Below, one piece after another: positions 27,001 to 35,629 of a stretch of DNA of 64,000 nt. The stretch lies in NCBI GenBank assembly GCA_008933765.1, contig WBUK01000017.1:1-64000 (forward strand). The letters run 5' to 3'. Source of the DNA: Ignavibacteriaceae bacterium (GTDB taxonomy: Bacteria; Bacteroidota; Ignavibacteria; Ignavibacteriales; Ignavibacteriaceae). The translations under genes and the position numbers were made by a program. The notes under the pieces are model-generated. The model ran no database searches. It saw only the letters and a list, made by a program, of their open reading frames with translations, and had not been told where the DNA came from. The stretch's first letter is position 1; every line of letters starts with the position of its first letter.

Positions 27001-29280
27001 CTAAATATATAATCTGACAGTTGCACGGAAGTTTCTGCCCGCCTCCGGCATAATTGATTTAACGCGCGAAAGATGGTTTCTGTATTCCACATCAAAAATG
27101 TTATCCATCCCAAGAGTAATCAATCCGGTTAATTTTCCGACAGTAACAGGCTGAAAAATATTACAGTTAACAATCCCGTAGCCTGCAGTCGCCTGCTCGA
27201 ACAGGTCTGTTCTCTCCTGGCTTGCGGCAAATTCTGCCGACACTTCAACAGATGTCCCATATTGTAATTTATACTTTAACTCCAAAAGTAACTTTGCCGG
27301 CGGCATTTGTGGCAAAGCACCACCCTCAGAAAACCAATCGGAAAAATTGGCAGCATTCGGGTTATCTAAGTTAGCGGAGGTTTCCCCCGTCACAAAATAA
27401 CCATGTGTGAAACTGAGTTTTGCAGCAACTGAAAGCCGCTCAGCCGGCTTGTATTCTACCTCAAATTCGATTCCCTCAATCACCGAATTTTTCCCGGTTG
27501 TTGCGTAAACAGGAAGAAAAGTCTGGTAGTTGATTTTACCCGTGTTGCGCGGTATTATAAATCCCGTTAAATTGTAACGATATAAATTCACAAGGGCATA
27601 AGCTTCCTCCGTTTTCCAGTATGAAAATAGCTCAATACCAATGCCGGATTCAGATTCAAGGTCCGGATTTCCGGTCTCGTATGAATAAGCCGCAAGGTGT
27701 GGACCCTCTGAATAAAGTTCTTCAATTGTGGGCACCCGCGAAGATCTGCTCAGGTTTAACCCAAGAAAGAAATTGCCGGAAAGATCATAAATCCCCGAGG
27801 CAGAAAATGACCAGGTGAAATATTTTCGCTCTCTGATCTCACCGATGCTTGAGTGTTTGGTTATCGCCGGGGTAATGATATCACCGTTGAACCGCGCTGC
27901 AAACTCAACACTTAATCGATGGTAATTAAAAGGTTGCCAGAAATAAAAAGAGAGATTTTTCGAGACAGAATTAGGAGTGAAAACGAAACCGCCCACTTCA
28001 AAATCACGGTACCTGCCTGAAATACCGACAATTCCATCCTCATTTAATCCCAAAAGGTGATGTTCGCCCGTCAGATAGAAAGAATGATCGATTATTCTGA
28101 ATTCCGCACCGATAAGGTCTTCTCTTTCAAACTCTTTATGCCGGTAGTAAGAACGGGCATAATGAAGTGTTACATTGTGAAACAAGCCGGAATTTATGTT
28201 TAACGAACCCTTTCCGGAATAGACATTTCTGTAGATTGAAATACGAACGCCGTTTGGGTGCGCCCCGATAAAACCGCCGGGGATGCCATAATCCATATTC
28301 AGTGAGCGATATGAATAGCCAATGAAACCGGGCTCACCAATGTAAGACCCTCCACCGGAATATCCCTCAATATTTGAGTAAGAATTGTTGAGCTTACCCG
28401 AAGGTGTGCTTATATCTCCGGCGGCACGGCTCGTAAAGCTCCCCTGAAATGCTAAACCTCCCGTTCCGTACTCTGCCTTGCCACCATAAAGGAAACCTCC
28501 GTTTGCACTTTCGTAATAGGAACCCAAATTGCCCGTGAACCCTTCTACAGTTTCAACGGGAATATCGTGCCGGGCAACATTTACAACACCGCCAACGGAA
28601 ACCGGTGAATAGAGCAACACCCGGGGACCTCTGATAATATCGGCTTTATTGATTGTGAAAGGCTCGATCGTAAGAGCATGGTCAGGTGATGTGCCACTAA
28701 GATCAGCCGTAACAGCACCATCTTCGGTGAACAGAACCCTGTCACCGCCCAAACCCCGTATAACCGGGCGGGCAGGAGCCGGACCCATCGACCGGATTGC
28801 AAGCCCCGTTTCGTTTTTGAGGGTTGCTGCTAAGGTTAACCCTAAGTTTTTCTGAAAATCAACACCTTCAACTAAATCACGGATGTTGCTTATCTCTTCA
28901 AATTTTGAGTGAGTATGCTGCCCCGTGATTAACACTGTTTCTAAATGAATATCTTTTGGTATAAGATAAATCACTAAGTCAGTGTTAAGTTTTTGCCCGG
29001 CGGTAAGTGTGAATGTGTAAGAATAATAACTAATGTGTGAAATCACCAAAGAAATCCTAAACTCGTTTGGCAGCACGATTCTAAATTCACCATTCGCATC
29101 TGTGATCGAGCCGCTCGTTAAATCACCATAGCTGATAGTGGCAGCAACTACAGGCTCGCGACTGAACGAGTCATACACCTTTCCGTGAAGAACTATTTTC
29201 TCTTTCTCCTGCCCCAGTAACACGAATGGGAGCATGAAGAAAAGGAAAAAAATCCTTTTCAAAATCATTTTGTTTTTCAT
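27001..29280 (-). CDS. TonB-dependent receptor, ZnuD-like subfamily
   Basis: 759 aa. A signal peptide (1-23, ending LLGQ) precedes a carboxypeptidase-regulatory-like domain (about 28-112, VYDSFSREPVVAATI) and a plug domain (about 125-240, with VIRGLGGDRVLFTEDG and IIRGPRVLLYSPVSVGGVVNV). A 22-strand type barrel ends RATVRLYI. Features shared with the zinc receptor ZnuD are YGIPGGFIGAHPNGVRI, SRVPTIEELYSEGPHLA with TGNPDLESE, and MPPAKL near the end. Substrate is thus likely a metal (zinc) or metal complex, by family resemblance only. Upstream genes encode a lipoprotein and a small His-containing protein, and a terminator follows at 26752-26782. Confidence 0.9.
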   Translation of the reverse strand: MKNKMILKRIFFLFFMLPFVLLGQEKEKIVLHGKVYDSFSREPVVAATISYGDLTSGSITDANGEFRIVLPNEFRISLVISHISYYSYTFTLTAGQKLNTDLVIYLIPKDIHLETVLITGQHTHSKFEEISNIRDLVEGVDFQKNLGLTLAATLKNETGLAIRSMGPAPARPVIRGLGGDRVLFTEDGAVTADLSGTSPDHALTIEPFTINKADIIRGPRVLLYSPVSVGGVVNVARHDIPVETVEGFTGNLGSYYESANGGFLYGGKAEYGTGGLAFQGSFTSRAAGDISTPSGKLNNSYSNIEGYSGGGSYIGEPGFIGYSYRSLNMDYGIPGGFIGAHPNGVRISIYRNVYSGKGSLNINSGLFHNVTLHYARSYYRHKEFEREDLIGAEFRIIDHSFYLTGEHHLLGLNEDGIVGISGRYRDFEVGGFVFTPNSVSKNLSFYFWQPFNYHRLSVEFAARFNGDIITPAITKHSSIGEIRERKYFTWSFSASGIYDLSGNFFLGLNLSRSSRVPTIEELYSEGPHLAAYSYETGNPDLESESGIGIELFSYWKTEEAYALVNLYRYNLTGFIIPRNTGKINYQTFLPVYATTGKNSVIEGIEFEVEYKPAERLSVAAKLSFTHGYFVTGETSANLDNPNAANFSDWFSEGGALPQMPPAKLLLELKYKLQYGTSVEVSAEFAASQERTDLFEQATAGYGIVNCNIFQPVTVGKLTGLITLGMDNIFDVEYRNHLSRVKSIMPEAGRNFRATVRLYI

Positions 29281-29373
29281 ATTTATTCAGGTAAAAATTT
29301 TAAATTTTATCTTAAAGTGTCACTTACGGTAAACCTAATAAATTATCTTTCTAAAAAAGAAGTTATATGGTTT

Positions 29374-29820
29374 TTATTCAACTGATACTTTAATATTACC
29401 TGAACGAAAATCATTATGACCATCGTGCGATATAAAAAACTCAACGGTAGTTAAACCTCTTTGTTTTCCGCGGAAATGAATTTCATATTCTTCATCGTGC
29501 CGCAGGATCTCAGTTATGTTTGTGTCTGCAATGCTCCATGCTAAGTGCTTGTTGGGATCACTTGGTGGGTTGATGATGTTCCGGTTAGAATCAAAAAACT
29601 TCACATCAATATGGTCACTCAAAGCGCCATAAGGTACTTTAATCGTATCTGAGGATTCACCCCTGAATATTGAAGCTACCGGTATGCCCGAAGTTGAAAG
29701 ATATACTCCTTCGGCTTTAAAATGCTCCTCTTTTGGTGCTAAAACATTGTCTTCTGATTTACATCCGTTAAAAAATAACAGTGTAACTATTGTAAAAGTG
29801 ATAATTAAACTCGTTTTCAT
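29374..29820 (-). CDS. small lipoprotein associated with the ZnuD-like receptor
   Basis: 148 aa. A type II signal peptide has a lipobox FFNGC (Cys20). The mature part, roughly 125 aa, is predicted to be a beta-rich domain with several His and Asp residues (HIDVKFFD, HDEEYEIHF, HDGHNDF), ending in an Ig-like strand pattern. I do not recognise a family. It lies 93 bp upstream of the receptor on the same strand and probably belongs to the same transcript. I infer a surface or periplasmic partner, possibly metal-binding through the His/Asp clusters. Confidence 0.7.
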   Translation of the reverse strand: MKTSLIITFTIVTLLFFNGCKSEDNVLAPKEEHFKAEGVYLSTSGIPVASIFRGESSDTIKVPYGALSDHIDVKFFDSNRNIINPPSDPNKHLAWSIADTNITEILRHDEEYEIHFRGKQRGLTTVEFFISHDGHNDFRSGNIKVSVE

Positions 29821-29940
29821 CTCTATAATTCCATTTTTTATAATTCTTTAATCATTCAAAAGTACTTTTATGAGTATCGTTCTTTTGGCTGTTTACATTT
29901 CGATAAAAGCGTTTAAGAATACTCTAAAAGCTCCGAAAAC

Positions 29941-30200
29941 GCCCATACACTGCAAGCCCTCTGACTGTAAGCCGGCTACCGTGTCTTAACTTCAGGTGTG
30001 CCACAGGTGCCCATGCACTGCAAGCCCTCTGCAAGTGCTATAGGTGCACGAAGAGCGCAACAAAATTGCAAAATTCGGTGAATGCTTTTGAATATTGTGC
30101 CAAAAACCAATTTCAATCACACAACTCTGTGCAAAAATTGCGTTTAATCGTGCAAATACACAATTTCGATACACAACTATGCACCGGAATTGCGTTTAAT
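29941..30200. repeat. two pairs of direct repeats in a 401-bp gap
   Basis: GCCCATRCACTGCAAGCCCT occurs at 29941 and 30009 (offset 68, 22 of 23 bases including CTG). A second pair of about 40 bp occupies 30108-30148 and 30160-30200 (offset 52), sharing ATTGCGTTTAAT and ACACAACT. I see no gene in 29821-30221. Confidence 0.8.
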
Positions 30201-30221
30201 TACAATGATATTTAGTCCGGT

Positions 30222-30578
30222 CTATGAAAGAGAACCGTTCGGGGGACCGCGGACAAGGTGTGAAGTTAAGAAGTGAAACTTTTCTGCTCTGATTTCTTTC
30301 GGGGCAATTGTTCCGTTAACCCCCAATTCAACCGACAGAAAAGTTTTTTTTGTTTCTAAATAAGAAGCACCGGCAAATACAACAATATAACAAGCTGAAT
30401 AGGGAGTGACAGCGTAGTGAGAACTTCCCGTGTTTGTGGGCTCTGCAATTTTCGCATTTGGAAGTGGGTTAACCTCATAGCCATGAATATGCACGGCGCT
30501 TTCGGTAAGCACCGATACATACAGGAGTAAAATAAATATACTCCATTTCTTAACGGCTATTTGGTTGATCTTAAACAT
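30222..30578 (-). CDS. small secreted or anchored protein, possibly DUF2946-like
   Basis: 118 aa. It has one N-terminal hydrophobic helix (about 11-27) followed by HIHGYE and a second hydrophobic stretch (CYIVVFAGASYL). It ends with RGPP plus a short tail; an R-[AG]-P-P end after a hydrophobic/His-containing body is typical of small proteins (DUF2946-like) in metal regulons. The usual paired cysteines of that group are not both present, so the assignment is weak. It is the first gene upstream of the lipoprotein and ZnuD-like receptor, separated by a 401-bp repeat-rich gap. Confidence 0.5.
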   Translation of the reverse strand: MFKINQIAVKKWSIFILLLYVSVLTESAVHIHGYEVNPLPNAKIAEPTNTGSSHYAVTPYSACYIVVFAGASYLETKKTFLSVELGVNGTIAPKEIRAEKFHFLTSHLVRGPPNGSLS

Positions 30579-30652
30579 TATAACTTAAGTTTTTTTCGCG
30601 GAATATTTTCAATCTGTTTTTTCGGTTTCAATATAATTCCCAAAAATCGGAG

Positions 30653-30759
30653 ATTCGCAAACCTAAAAATAAAAAACCTTTCTTTGAAGTCCGCTCCGGA
30701 GACCGCCCGGTGAAACTCAAGGACAAATTCGCAAACCTACAAATAAAAACCTTCTTTGA
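30653..30759. repeat. 74-bp-offset direct repeat after the rhodanese gene
   Basis: ATTCGCAAACCTAMAAATAA followed by A-rich sequence and CTTTGA occurs at 30653-30687 and 30727-30759. The second copy lies directly downstream of the rhodanese stop on the minus strand. Confidence 0.8.
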
Positions 30760-30765
30760 CGCAGT

Positions 30766-31095
30766 CTAACCTTTCTCCACCGAATATTTCCACCCGGCTA
30801 AACCACAATCAAGGTTAAACACTTTCGAAAAACCTTTTTGCGCCATAAGAAGACCCGCATGAAAACTCCTGCTGCCACTTCTGCAATATAGATAATAACA
30901 TTTATTTGTATCCATTTCCACTATTCGTCTGTGAAATTCCGGTGAAAGAATGTCAATATTTATGGCGCCGGGTATCCTTTTAACTTTAAATTCAGTTTCA
31001 GTTCTCACATCAAGCAGAACACAATCCGGGTTATCGCTTATCCCTTCTAAAAATTGAGAGGGCGAAAGATTTTTAACTCCAATCATTAGATTCAT
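30766..31095 (-). CDS. single-domain rhodanese-like sulfurtransferase
   Basis: 109 aa, cytoplasmic, no signal peptide. The fold signatures CVLLDVRTETEFKVKRIPGAINI and the active-site loop Cys71-Arg-Ser-Gly-Ser-Arg-Ser (LYCRSGSRSFHA) are intact; a six-residue loop starting with Cys is typical of GlpE/PspE-like sulfurtransferases. It transfers a sulfane sulfur via a cysteine persulfide; the donor is unknown. It lies 90 bp after the TRAP binding-protein gene on the same strand. Met4 is an alternative start. Confidence 0.92.
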   Translation of the reverse strand: MNLMIGVKNLSPSQFLEGISDNPDCVLLDVRTETEFKVKRIPGAINIDILSPEFHRRIVEMDTNKCYYLYCRSGSRSFHAGLLMAQKGFSKVFNLDCGLAGWKYSVEKG

Positions 31096-31185
31096 TATCC
31101 GTTAAATAGATTCGCAATTAACTTTAACACTACAAATATTGCAAATATTGCAAAAACCGCAATAATTTCAAAAACAATAAACCTA

Positions 31186-32286
31186 TTATATCGGCGGATA
31201 GTTCCTTTCGGCGATGTTGTAAAGCTCGTATGTCAGGCTGTGAAATTTCCTGTACGATTCATAAACCTTTTTGCTGAAAGGGTCTGCAGAAATCATTTCG
31301 TTCAGCACTTCCTTTGTTTTTTCCCTCAGTTTTTCCAATATTTCCTCAGGGAATTGCAGCAATTTTACACTTTTATCTTTCTTTATAACTTCAAGATACT
31401 CACCGTTCTTTGCTAACATTTCCGAAGTAAATCTTGCGTCAGAAGCTACCATAGCGTCCAGAACTATATTTTTCAGGTCTTCCGGAAGCTCTTCAAATGC
31501 CTTTTTGTTAATAATAAATTCAATCGAGCTGCCCGGCTCCTGCCAACCCGGATAGTAATAAAAGGGTGCAATTCTGTGAAAACCCATTTTATAGTCGTGA
31601 TAGGGTCCCACCCACTCAAGGGCGTCCAAAACACCCCTTTCAAGATTTGTGTAAAGCTCCCCACCGGGGAAAAGAAGTGCATTGGCACCCAATTTCGCCA
31701 TAACTTTTCCGCCAAATCCTGGGATTCGCATCTTTAAACCTTTGAAATCATCCACTGATTTAATCTCCTTTTTGAACCATCCGCCCATCTGCCCGCTCGT
31801 GTTGCCGGCAGGAAATCCCAAAAGCCCGTGTCGATTATACAGTTCCGTCCATAACTCTTGCCCACCGCCGTATCTGAACCATGCAGCGGTTTGGGGTGCA
31901 TTCATTCCAAAGGGTAATCCGGAGAAAAAAACAGCCGCCGGTTCCTTCCCCACCCAATAATAACTTGCCGAGTGAACCATCTCAACATTCCCCTGCTTCA
32001 CAGCGTCAAAACTTTCCATTGCCGGCACAAGTTCACCACCGGCGTAAGGTTTGATCTCCAACCTTCCGCCTGACATCTCACCCACCCGTTCGGCAAATTC
32101 AACCGCTTGACTTCCGAAAACCGGAAAGTTGGGGGGCCATGCAGTTGTTAATTTCCACTTGAACTTCTTCGAAGATAATGCTCCCGACCGGTTCTCTTTT
32201 CTCATGCACGAAGATAATGCCCCCGGGAGCATGGCGGCAGTTGATACAAAAGCCGCTTTCTTTATAAATTCTCTTCTTTTGCTCAT
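31186..32286 (-). CDS. TRAP transporter solute-binding protein (DctP/TakP type), Tat-exported
   Basis: 366 aa. The N-terminus has a twin-arginine motif (KRREFIKKA) and hydrophobic core; a Cys in LSSC gives a possible lipoprotein site. The mature protein has the DctP fold: KLTTAWPPNFPVFG, a conserved Arg in LKMRIPGFGGKV, LYTNLERGVLDALEWVGPYHD, and FHRIAPFYYYPGW. This order resembles alpha-keto-acid or monocarboxylate binders such as TakP. No dctQ or dctM membrane gene is next to it. A small in-frame duplication exists near residue 25: GALSS occurs twice, 13 codons apart (39-bp offset at 32170 and 32209). It lies 13 bp after the phosphatase gene. Confidence 0.9.
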   Translation of the reverse strand: MSKRREFIKKAAFVSTAAMLPGALSSCMRKENRSGALSSKKFKWKLTTAWPPNFPVFGSQAVEFAERVGEMSGGRLEIKPYAGGELVPAMESFDAVKQGNVEMVHSASYYWVGKEPAAVFFSGLPFGMNAPQTAAWFRYGGGQELWTELYNRHGLLGFPAGNTSGQMGGWFKKEIKSVDDFKGLKMRIPGFGGKVMAKLGANALLFPGGELYTNLERGVLDALEWVGPYHDYKMGFHRIAPFYYYPGWQEPGSSIEFIINKKAFEELPEDLKNIVLDAMVASDARFTSEMLAKNGEYLEVIKKDKSVKLLQFPEEILEKLREKTKEVLNEMISADPFSKKVYESYRKFHSLTYELYNIAERNYPPI

Positions 32287-32299
32287 AATTGTGCCGGTT

Positions 32300-33937
32300 T
32301 TACTGTTTTTCGCGTTTAATAATCATAATGGTTGCGTCGTCTTCCCATTTTGCTCCGCCGCCAAATTTATCAGCTTCTTCAAAAATTATATCGATAATTT
32401 CCGATGCTCCCAAATCCTGGTGCTCCCGGACTAATTTTATTACTTCTTTAATGGTAAAAAACTCCTCTTCCGCGCTTTGCCTCTCTACTATACCATCGCT
32501 GTATAGTAAAAGCAGATCACCTTCTTCCATGTGGGCAAACGAACCTTTAATGCTAATATCCGGAAAAGCGCCAAAAATTAGCCCGGTTGCCTGCAATTCA
32601 ACAATCGAATCTTTCTTAAAAATCAAAGGCGATGGGTGCCCGCCGTTTGCGTAAAACAGATTTCCGTTATTTTCAAACTCTGCAAAAAAGAGCGAAATAA
32701 AACTTGCGGAATATGAACCCTTGTAAATAACCTCATTAAGTTTCTTCAGTGTATAAATCATTTTCATGTGTTTTTGCACGCCCATACGCAGACCGGTTAC
32801 AACATCACGCACCATTAACGCTGCCGGAAGCCCATGCCCGCTCGCATCACCAAAGCAAATGCCGAACTCGTTGGCGTCGAATTTATAATAATCATATAAA
32901 TCACCCCCGACAAGTTCAGCAGGTTTGTATCTTGTTGCAATTTCCCATCCCTCTATTTGAAGTGGTGCAGCCGGAAGCAGCGACTGCTGTATCCGCGCTG
33001 CCTGCTGAAGTTCACCAAAAACCGCCTCGGAAAACAAACGATAATTCACCGATCTTCTTACAGCATTCAGACAAAACTCAATTTCTTCACGAACCCAACC
33101 GCTCATCAACTCGAATACAAAAAGAAATTTTTGGTCGGGGCTGTTTACAACCAAAACCGCAGGAGCTGAATATTCTTCATCCGTAAAAGCCTTAAAAGGC
33201 GTTGAAACATAAGGATCATCAAAAATATAAAGTTTCGACTGCAGCACTAACTTAATTTCCGGGGCATCACCCGAAATTCTCTCAGCGAAACCTGTTCCGC
33301 TATTTCCCTTTTCAGAGGCACCACGGTTTCCATTACCGGTGCCACCACCACTGCTAACTCCGCTTCCGTTAACAGAACTACCGCCACTGCCAACCCCCCT
33401 TACATCATCAGAACTACCATCAGCTCCGGCAACCCCTTCCCCATTTTCCTCTCCGTAAGCGGCGACAGAATCACCTTCGTGGTTTGTTCCATTGGTTGAA
33501 CCCGTTCCGTCAATTGAACCCGTTCCGTCAATTGAACCCGTTCCATTGGTTAAGCCTGTTCCATTGGTTGAAATTGCCTCCCCATTGCCGTCAACATTGC
33601 CTTCACTGCCGACACTGCCTTCACCGTCAACATTGCCTTCGCTGCCGTCACTGCCTTCACTGCCGACACTGCCTTCACCGCCAACACTGGCTTCATCACC
33701 AGCACTTCCAACTGAACTTCCGGCTGCTTCTTCCGGTTTTTCGATCACCGGATAAATCAACTCAAAGTTTCCGGCAACCCCTTCATAAATTCTGCCGCGG
33801 CTGATCTGAAGGTCTTTCCCGAAGGTGTCTTCTAATTTCATTAAAATGTTCACTAAGAAATCCTGACCCGTTTTTTCCTTGCCAATTCCGGCGAGCAGTG
33901 CGTCTAAGTTTCTGTAAAATAATTTGGGTTCTAACAT
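32300..33937 (-). CDS. SpoIIE/RsbU-type PP2C serine phosphatase with a large repeat insertion
   Basis: 545 aa. The C-terminal phosphatase (about 305-545) has the linker helix AARIQQSLLPAAP, metal-binding GGDLYDY (344-350) and GDASGHGLPAALM (363 on), and YSDGIVE near the end. The N-terminal part looks like a GAF-type sensor, but after residue 70 it is interrupted by about 155 residues of Gly/Ser/Asn/Glu/Asp repeats (units GSEG, NVDG and the 6-residue GTGSID). The sensor resumes at about 227 (KLVLQSKLYIFDDP). Family members dephosphorylate anti-anti-sigma factors; no partner is visible here. It probably shares a transcript with the downstream TRAP binding protein and rhodanese. Confidence 0.92.
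   Translation of the reverse strand: MLEPKLFYRNLDALLAGIGKEKTGQDFLVNILMKLEDTFGKDLQISRGRIYEGVAGNFELIYPVIEKPEEAAGSSVGSAGDEASVGGEGSVGSEGSDGSEGNVDGEGSVGSEGNVDGNGEAISTNGTGLTNGTGSIDGTGSIDGTGSTNGTNHEGDSVAAYGEENGEGVAGADGSSDDVRGVGSGGSSVNGSGVSSGGGTGNGNRGASEKGNSGTGFAERISGDAPEIKLVLQSKLYIFDDPYVSTPFKAFTDEEYSAPAVLVVNSPDQKFLFVFELMSGWVREEIEFCLNAVRRSVNYRLFSEAVFGELQQAARIQQSLLPAAPLQIEGWEIATRYKPAELVGGDLYDYYKFDANEFGICFGDASGHGLPAALMVRDVVTGLRMGVQKHMKMIYTLKKLNEVIYKGSYSASFISLFFAEFENNGNLFYANGGHPSPLIFKKDSIVELQATGLIFGAFPDISIKGSFAHMEEGDLLLLYSDGIVERQSAEEEFFTIKEVIKLVREHQDLGASEIIDIIFEEADKFGGGAKWEDDATIMIIKREKQ
33484..33720. repeat. minisatellite inside the SpoIIE phosphatase gene
   Basis: Two repeat families lie side by side. 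From 33490 to about 33570 an 18-bp unit (CCGTCAATTGAACCCGTT) is repeated about four times. From about 33588 to 33690 units of 12-24 bp of the form CTGCCTTCACTGCCGACA recur. All unit lengths are multiples of three and encode Gly/Ser/Asn/Glu repeats on the minus strand. Confidence 0.9.
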
Positions 33938-34106
33938 TTTATCTCGGTTTGGTTCATTAAAGGTGAATTTTCATAACTTAAAAATAGGTAATACTTACTA
34001 AATTTTATCGAAAATCACATAATTAGATGGATAATTTAGTTAATTTTTATTAGATTAATAAGTTATTTTTACCTTATTTCCCAGCAACCCAATAACCGGA
34101 ACTGAG

Positions 34107-34889
34107 TTGGCTCGCGAATCATCATTCGAACAACTGCGCAAATTTTTTGATATTATCGGATTCCTGTTCGTTTTTACACACAGATTCATGATGAATGTGT
34201 TGAAACCGCCGTATGAGTTCCGGGAAATAGCAAAACACATGTACGAATTGGGGGTCAAAACTTTTCCGATTGTAAGCGTAACCGGTTTAATTATCGGAGT
34301 TGTGCTGACGCTTCAATCGCAGCCGTTCATGGTTAAATTTGGCGCCGAGGCGTTTCTCCCATACATGGTAACGCTTTCGGTCATTCGTGAGTTGGGTCCC
34401 GTTCTCACAGCACTTATTTTCGCCGGACGAGTCTCAAGCGGAATTGGTGCCGAGCTTGGCTCGATGCGCGTAACCGAGCAAATCGATGCTATGGAAGTAT
34501 CCGCAATCGAACCTTTCAGGTTCTTAGTGGTAACCCGGGTAATCGCCTGCACTATTATGGTGCCGATCCTGACCGTATATGTCGATTTCCTTGCAATCGG
34601 CGGCGGATTTGTAACATCGCACATACTCAGCGGAACAACTTTCGACCTCTATATTTCGCAGGTTATCGATGTTGTTAAATTTGGCGATATTATTCCGGGA
34701 GTAGGTAAAACTTTTGTTTTTGGTTTCATTGTTGGTATTACAGGTTCGTTTCTCGGCTATAATGCCGACAAAGGCACCGAGGGTGTCGGTAAAGCATCCA
34801 CAACTTCGGTCGTCTATTCATCTTTGTTAATTCTTGTTTTTGACATGATTTTGGTACAAATTTCTCTCTGGATATGGCCCGTAGGTTAG
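34107..34889 (+). CDS. mlaE: MlaE-type ABC permease for lipid transport
   Basis: 260 aa inner-membrane permease (DUF140/MlaE family), part of an MCE-type lipid transporter between inner and outer membranes. It has the N-terminal amphipathic region, about five membrane helices, and the conserved stretch VIRELGPVLTALIFAGRVSSGIGAELGSMRVTEQIDAMEVSA, the family hallmark. The start is TTG at 34107; the first ATG lies after family-conserved residues, so TTG is preferred, although no strong ribosome-binding site is seen. It overlaps the ATPase gene by 16 bases. Confidence 0.95.
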   Translation: MARESSFEQLRKFFDIIGFLFVFTHRFMMNVLKPPYEFREIAKHMYELGVKTFPIVSVTGLIIGVVLTLQSQPFMVKFGAEAFLPYMVTLSVIRELGPVLTALIFAGRVSSGIGAELGSMRVTEQIDAMEVSAIEPFRFLVVTRVIACTIMVPILTVYVDFLAIGGGFVTSHILSGTTFDLYISQVIDVVKFGDIIPGVGKTFVFGFIVGITGSFLGYNADKGTEGVGKASTTSVVYSSLLILVFDMILVQISLWIWPVG

Positions 34890-35629
34890 TAGAAGTAAAA
34901 GATGTATATAAGAGCTTCGGCGAGCAGGTGGTTCTGCGAGGTGTATCACTTGATGTCATGGAAACCGAAAACTTAGTAATCTTCGGCAAATCCGGCACCG
35001 GTAAATCTGTACTGCTGAAGTGTATGGTCGGGTTGTTGGTACCGGATAAGGGAACTATTTTCATCGACGGAGTTGATGTTCTAAACCTGCCTTTGAACAA
35101 AATGAATGAACTGCGGAAAAATATCAGTTTCCTGTTCCAAAGCGCTGCGCTTTACGACTCGATGTCCGTCCGGGAAAATCTTTCTTTCCCACTGATCAGA
35201 AATTTTAAATTCACGCAAAAAGAAATAACCGCAAAAGTTGAAAGGGCGCTCGAGATGGTCTCACTTTCCGGCGCTATTGATAAAATGCCGAGCGAACTCT
35301 CCGGCGGTATGCGTAAAAGAGTCGGGTTAGCAAGGGCTATTATTACAGAGCCACAGCTGATGCTTTATGATGAACCGACTACCGGGCTTGACCCTATTAC
35401 AACAAAAGAAATTAGTAAACTGATCAGAGATTTGCAGCAGGAACTAAAAATGACTTCAATCGCTGTTACTCACGATCTGATCTGCGCACAGATAATTGCC
35501 GACCGTGCCGTTGTTCTGAACAATGGTTTAATTTTATTCGAAGGTAGTTTGCAAACCCTTACAGGAATAGACGACCCCTTTATGAAAAACTTTTTTAGCC
35601 CCGACTATATAGAGGAAGAACATGGGTGA
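34874..35629 (+). CDS. mlaF: MlaF-type ABC transporter ATP-binding protein
   Basis: 251 aa, typical length. Walker A GKSGTGKS (about 37-44), Q-loop FLFQSAALYDSMSVREN, signature LSGGMRKRVGLARA, Walker B LMLYDEPTTGLDP and a switch His in VTHDL are all present; the Q-loop sequence is characteristic of MlaF rather than importers of small solutes. It powers lipid movement with the MlaE permease and MCE protein. It overlaps mlaE by 16 bases and the MCE gene by 8, so all three are translationally coupled. Confidence 0.96.
   Translation: MARRLVEVKDVYKSFGEQVVLRGVSLDVMETENLVIFGKSGTGKSVLLKCMVGLLVPDKGTIFIDGVDVLNLPLNKMNELRKNISFLFQSAALYDSMSVRENLSFPLIRNFKFTQKEITAKVERALEMVSLSGAIDKMPSELSGGMRKRVGLARAIITEPQLMLYDEPTTGLDPITTKEISKLIRDLQQELKMTSIAVTHDLICAQIIADRAVVLNNGLILFEGSLQTLTGIDDPFMKNFFSPDYIEEEHG

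Noticed and set aside
33484-33804. 106-aa and 87-aa open frames on the plus strand with striking repeats
   Set aside because: They are reverse readings of the Gly/Ser/Asn repeat in the SpoIIE phosphatase gene.
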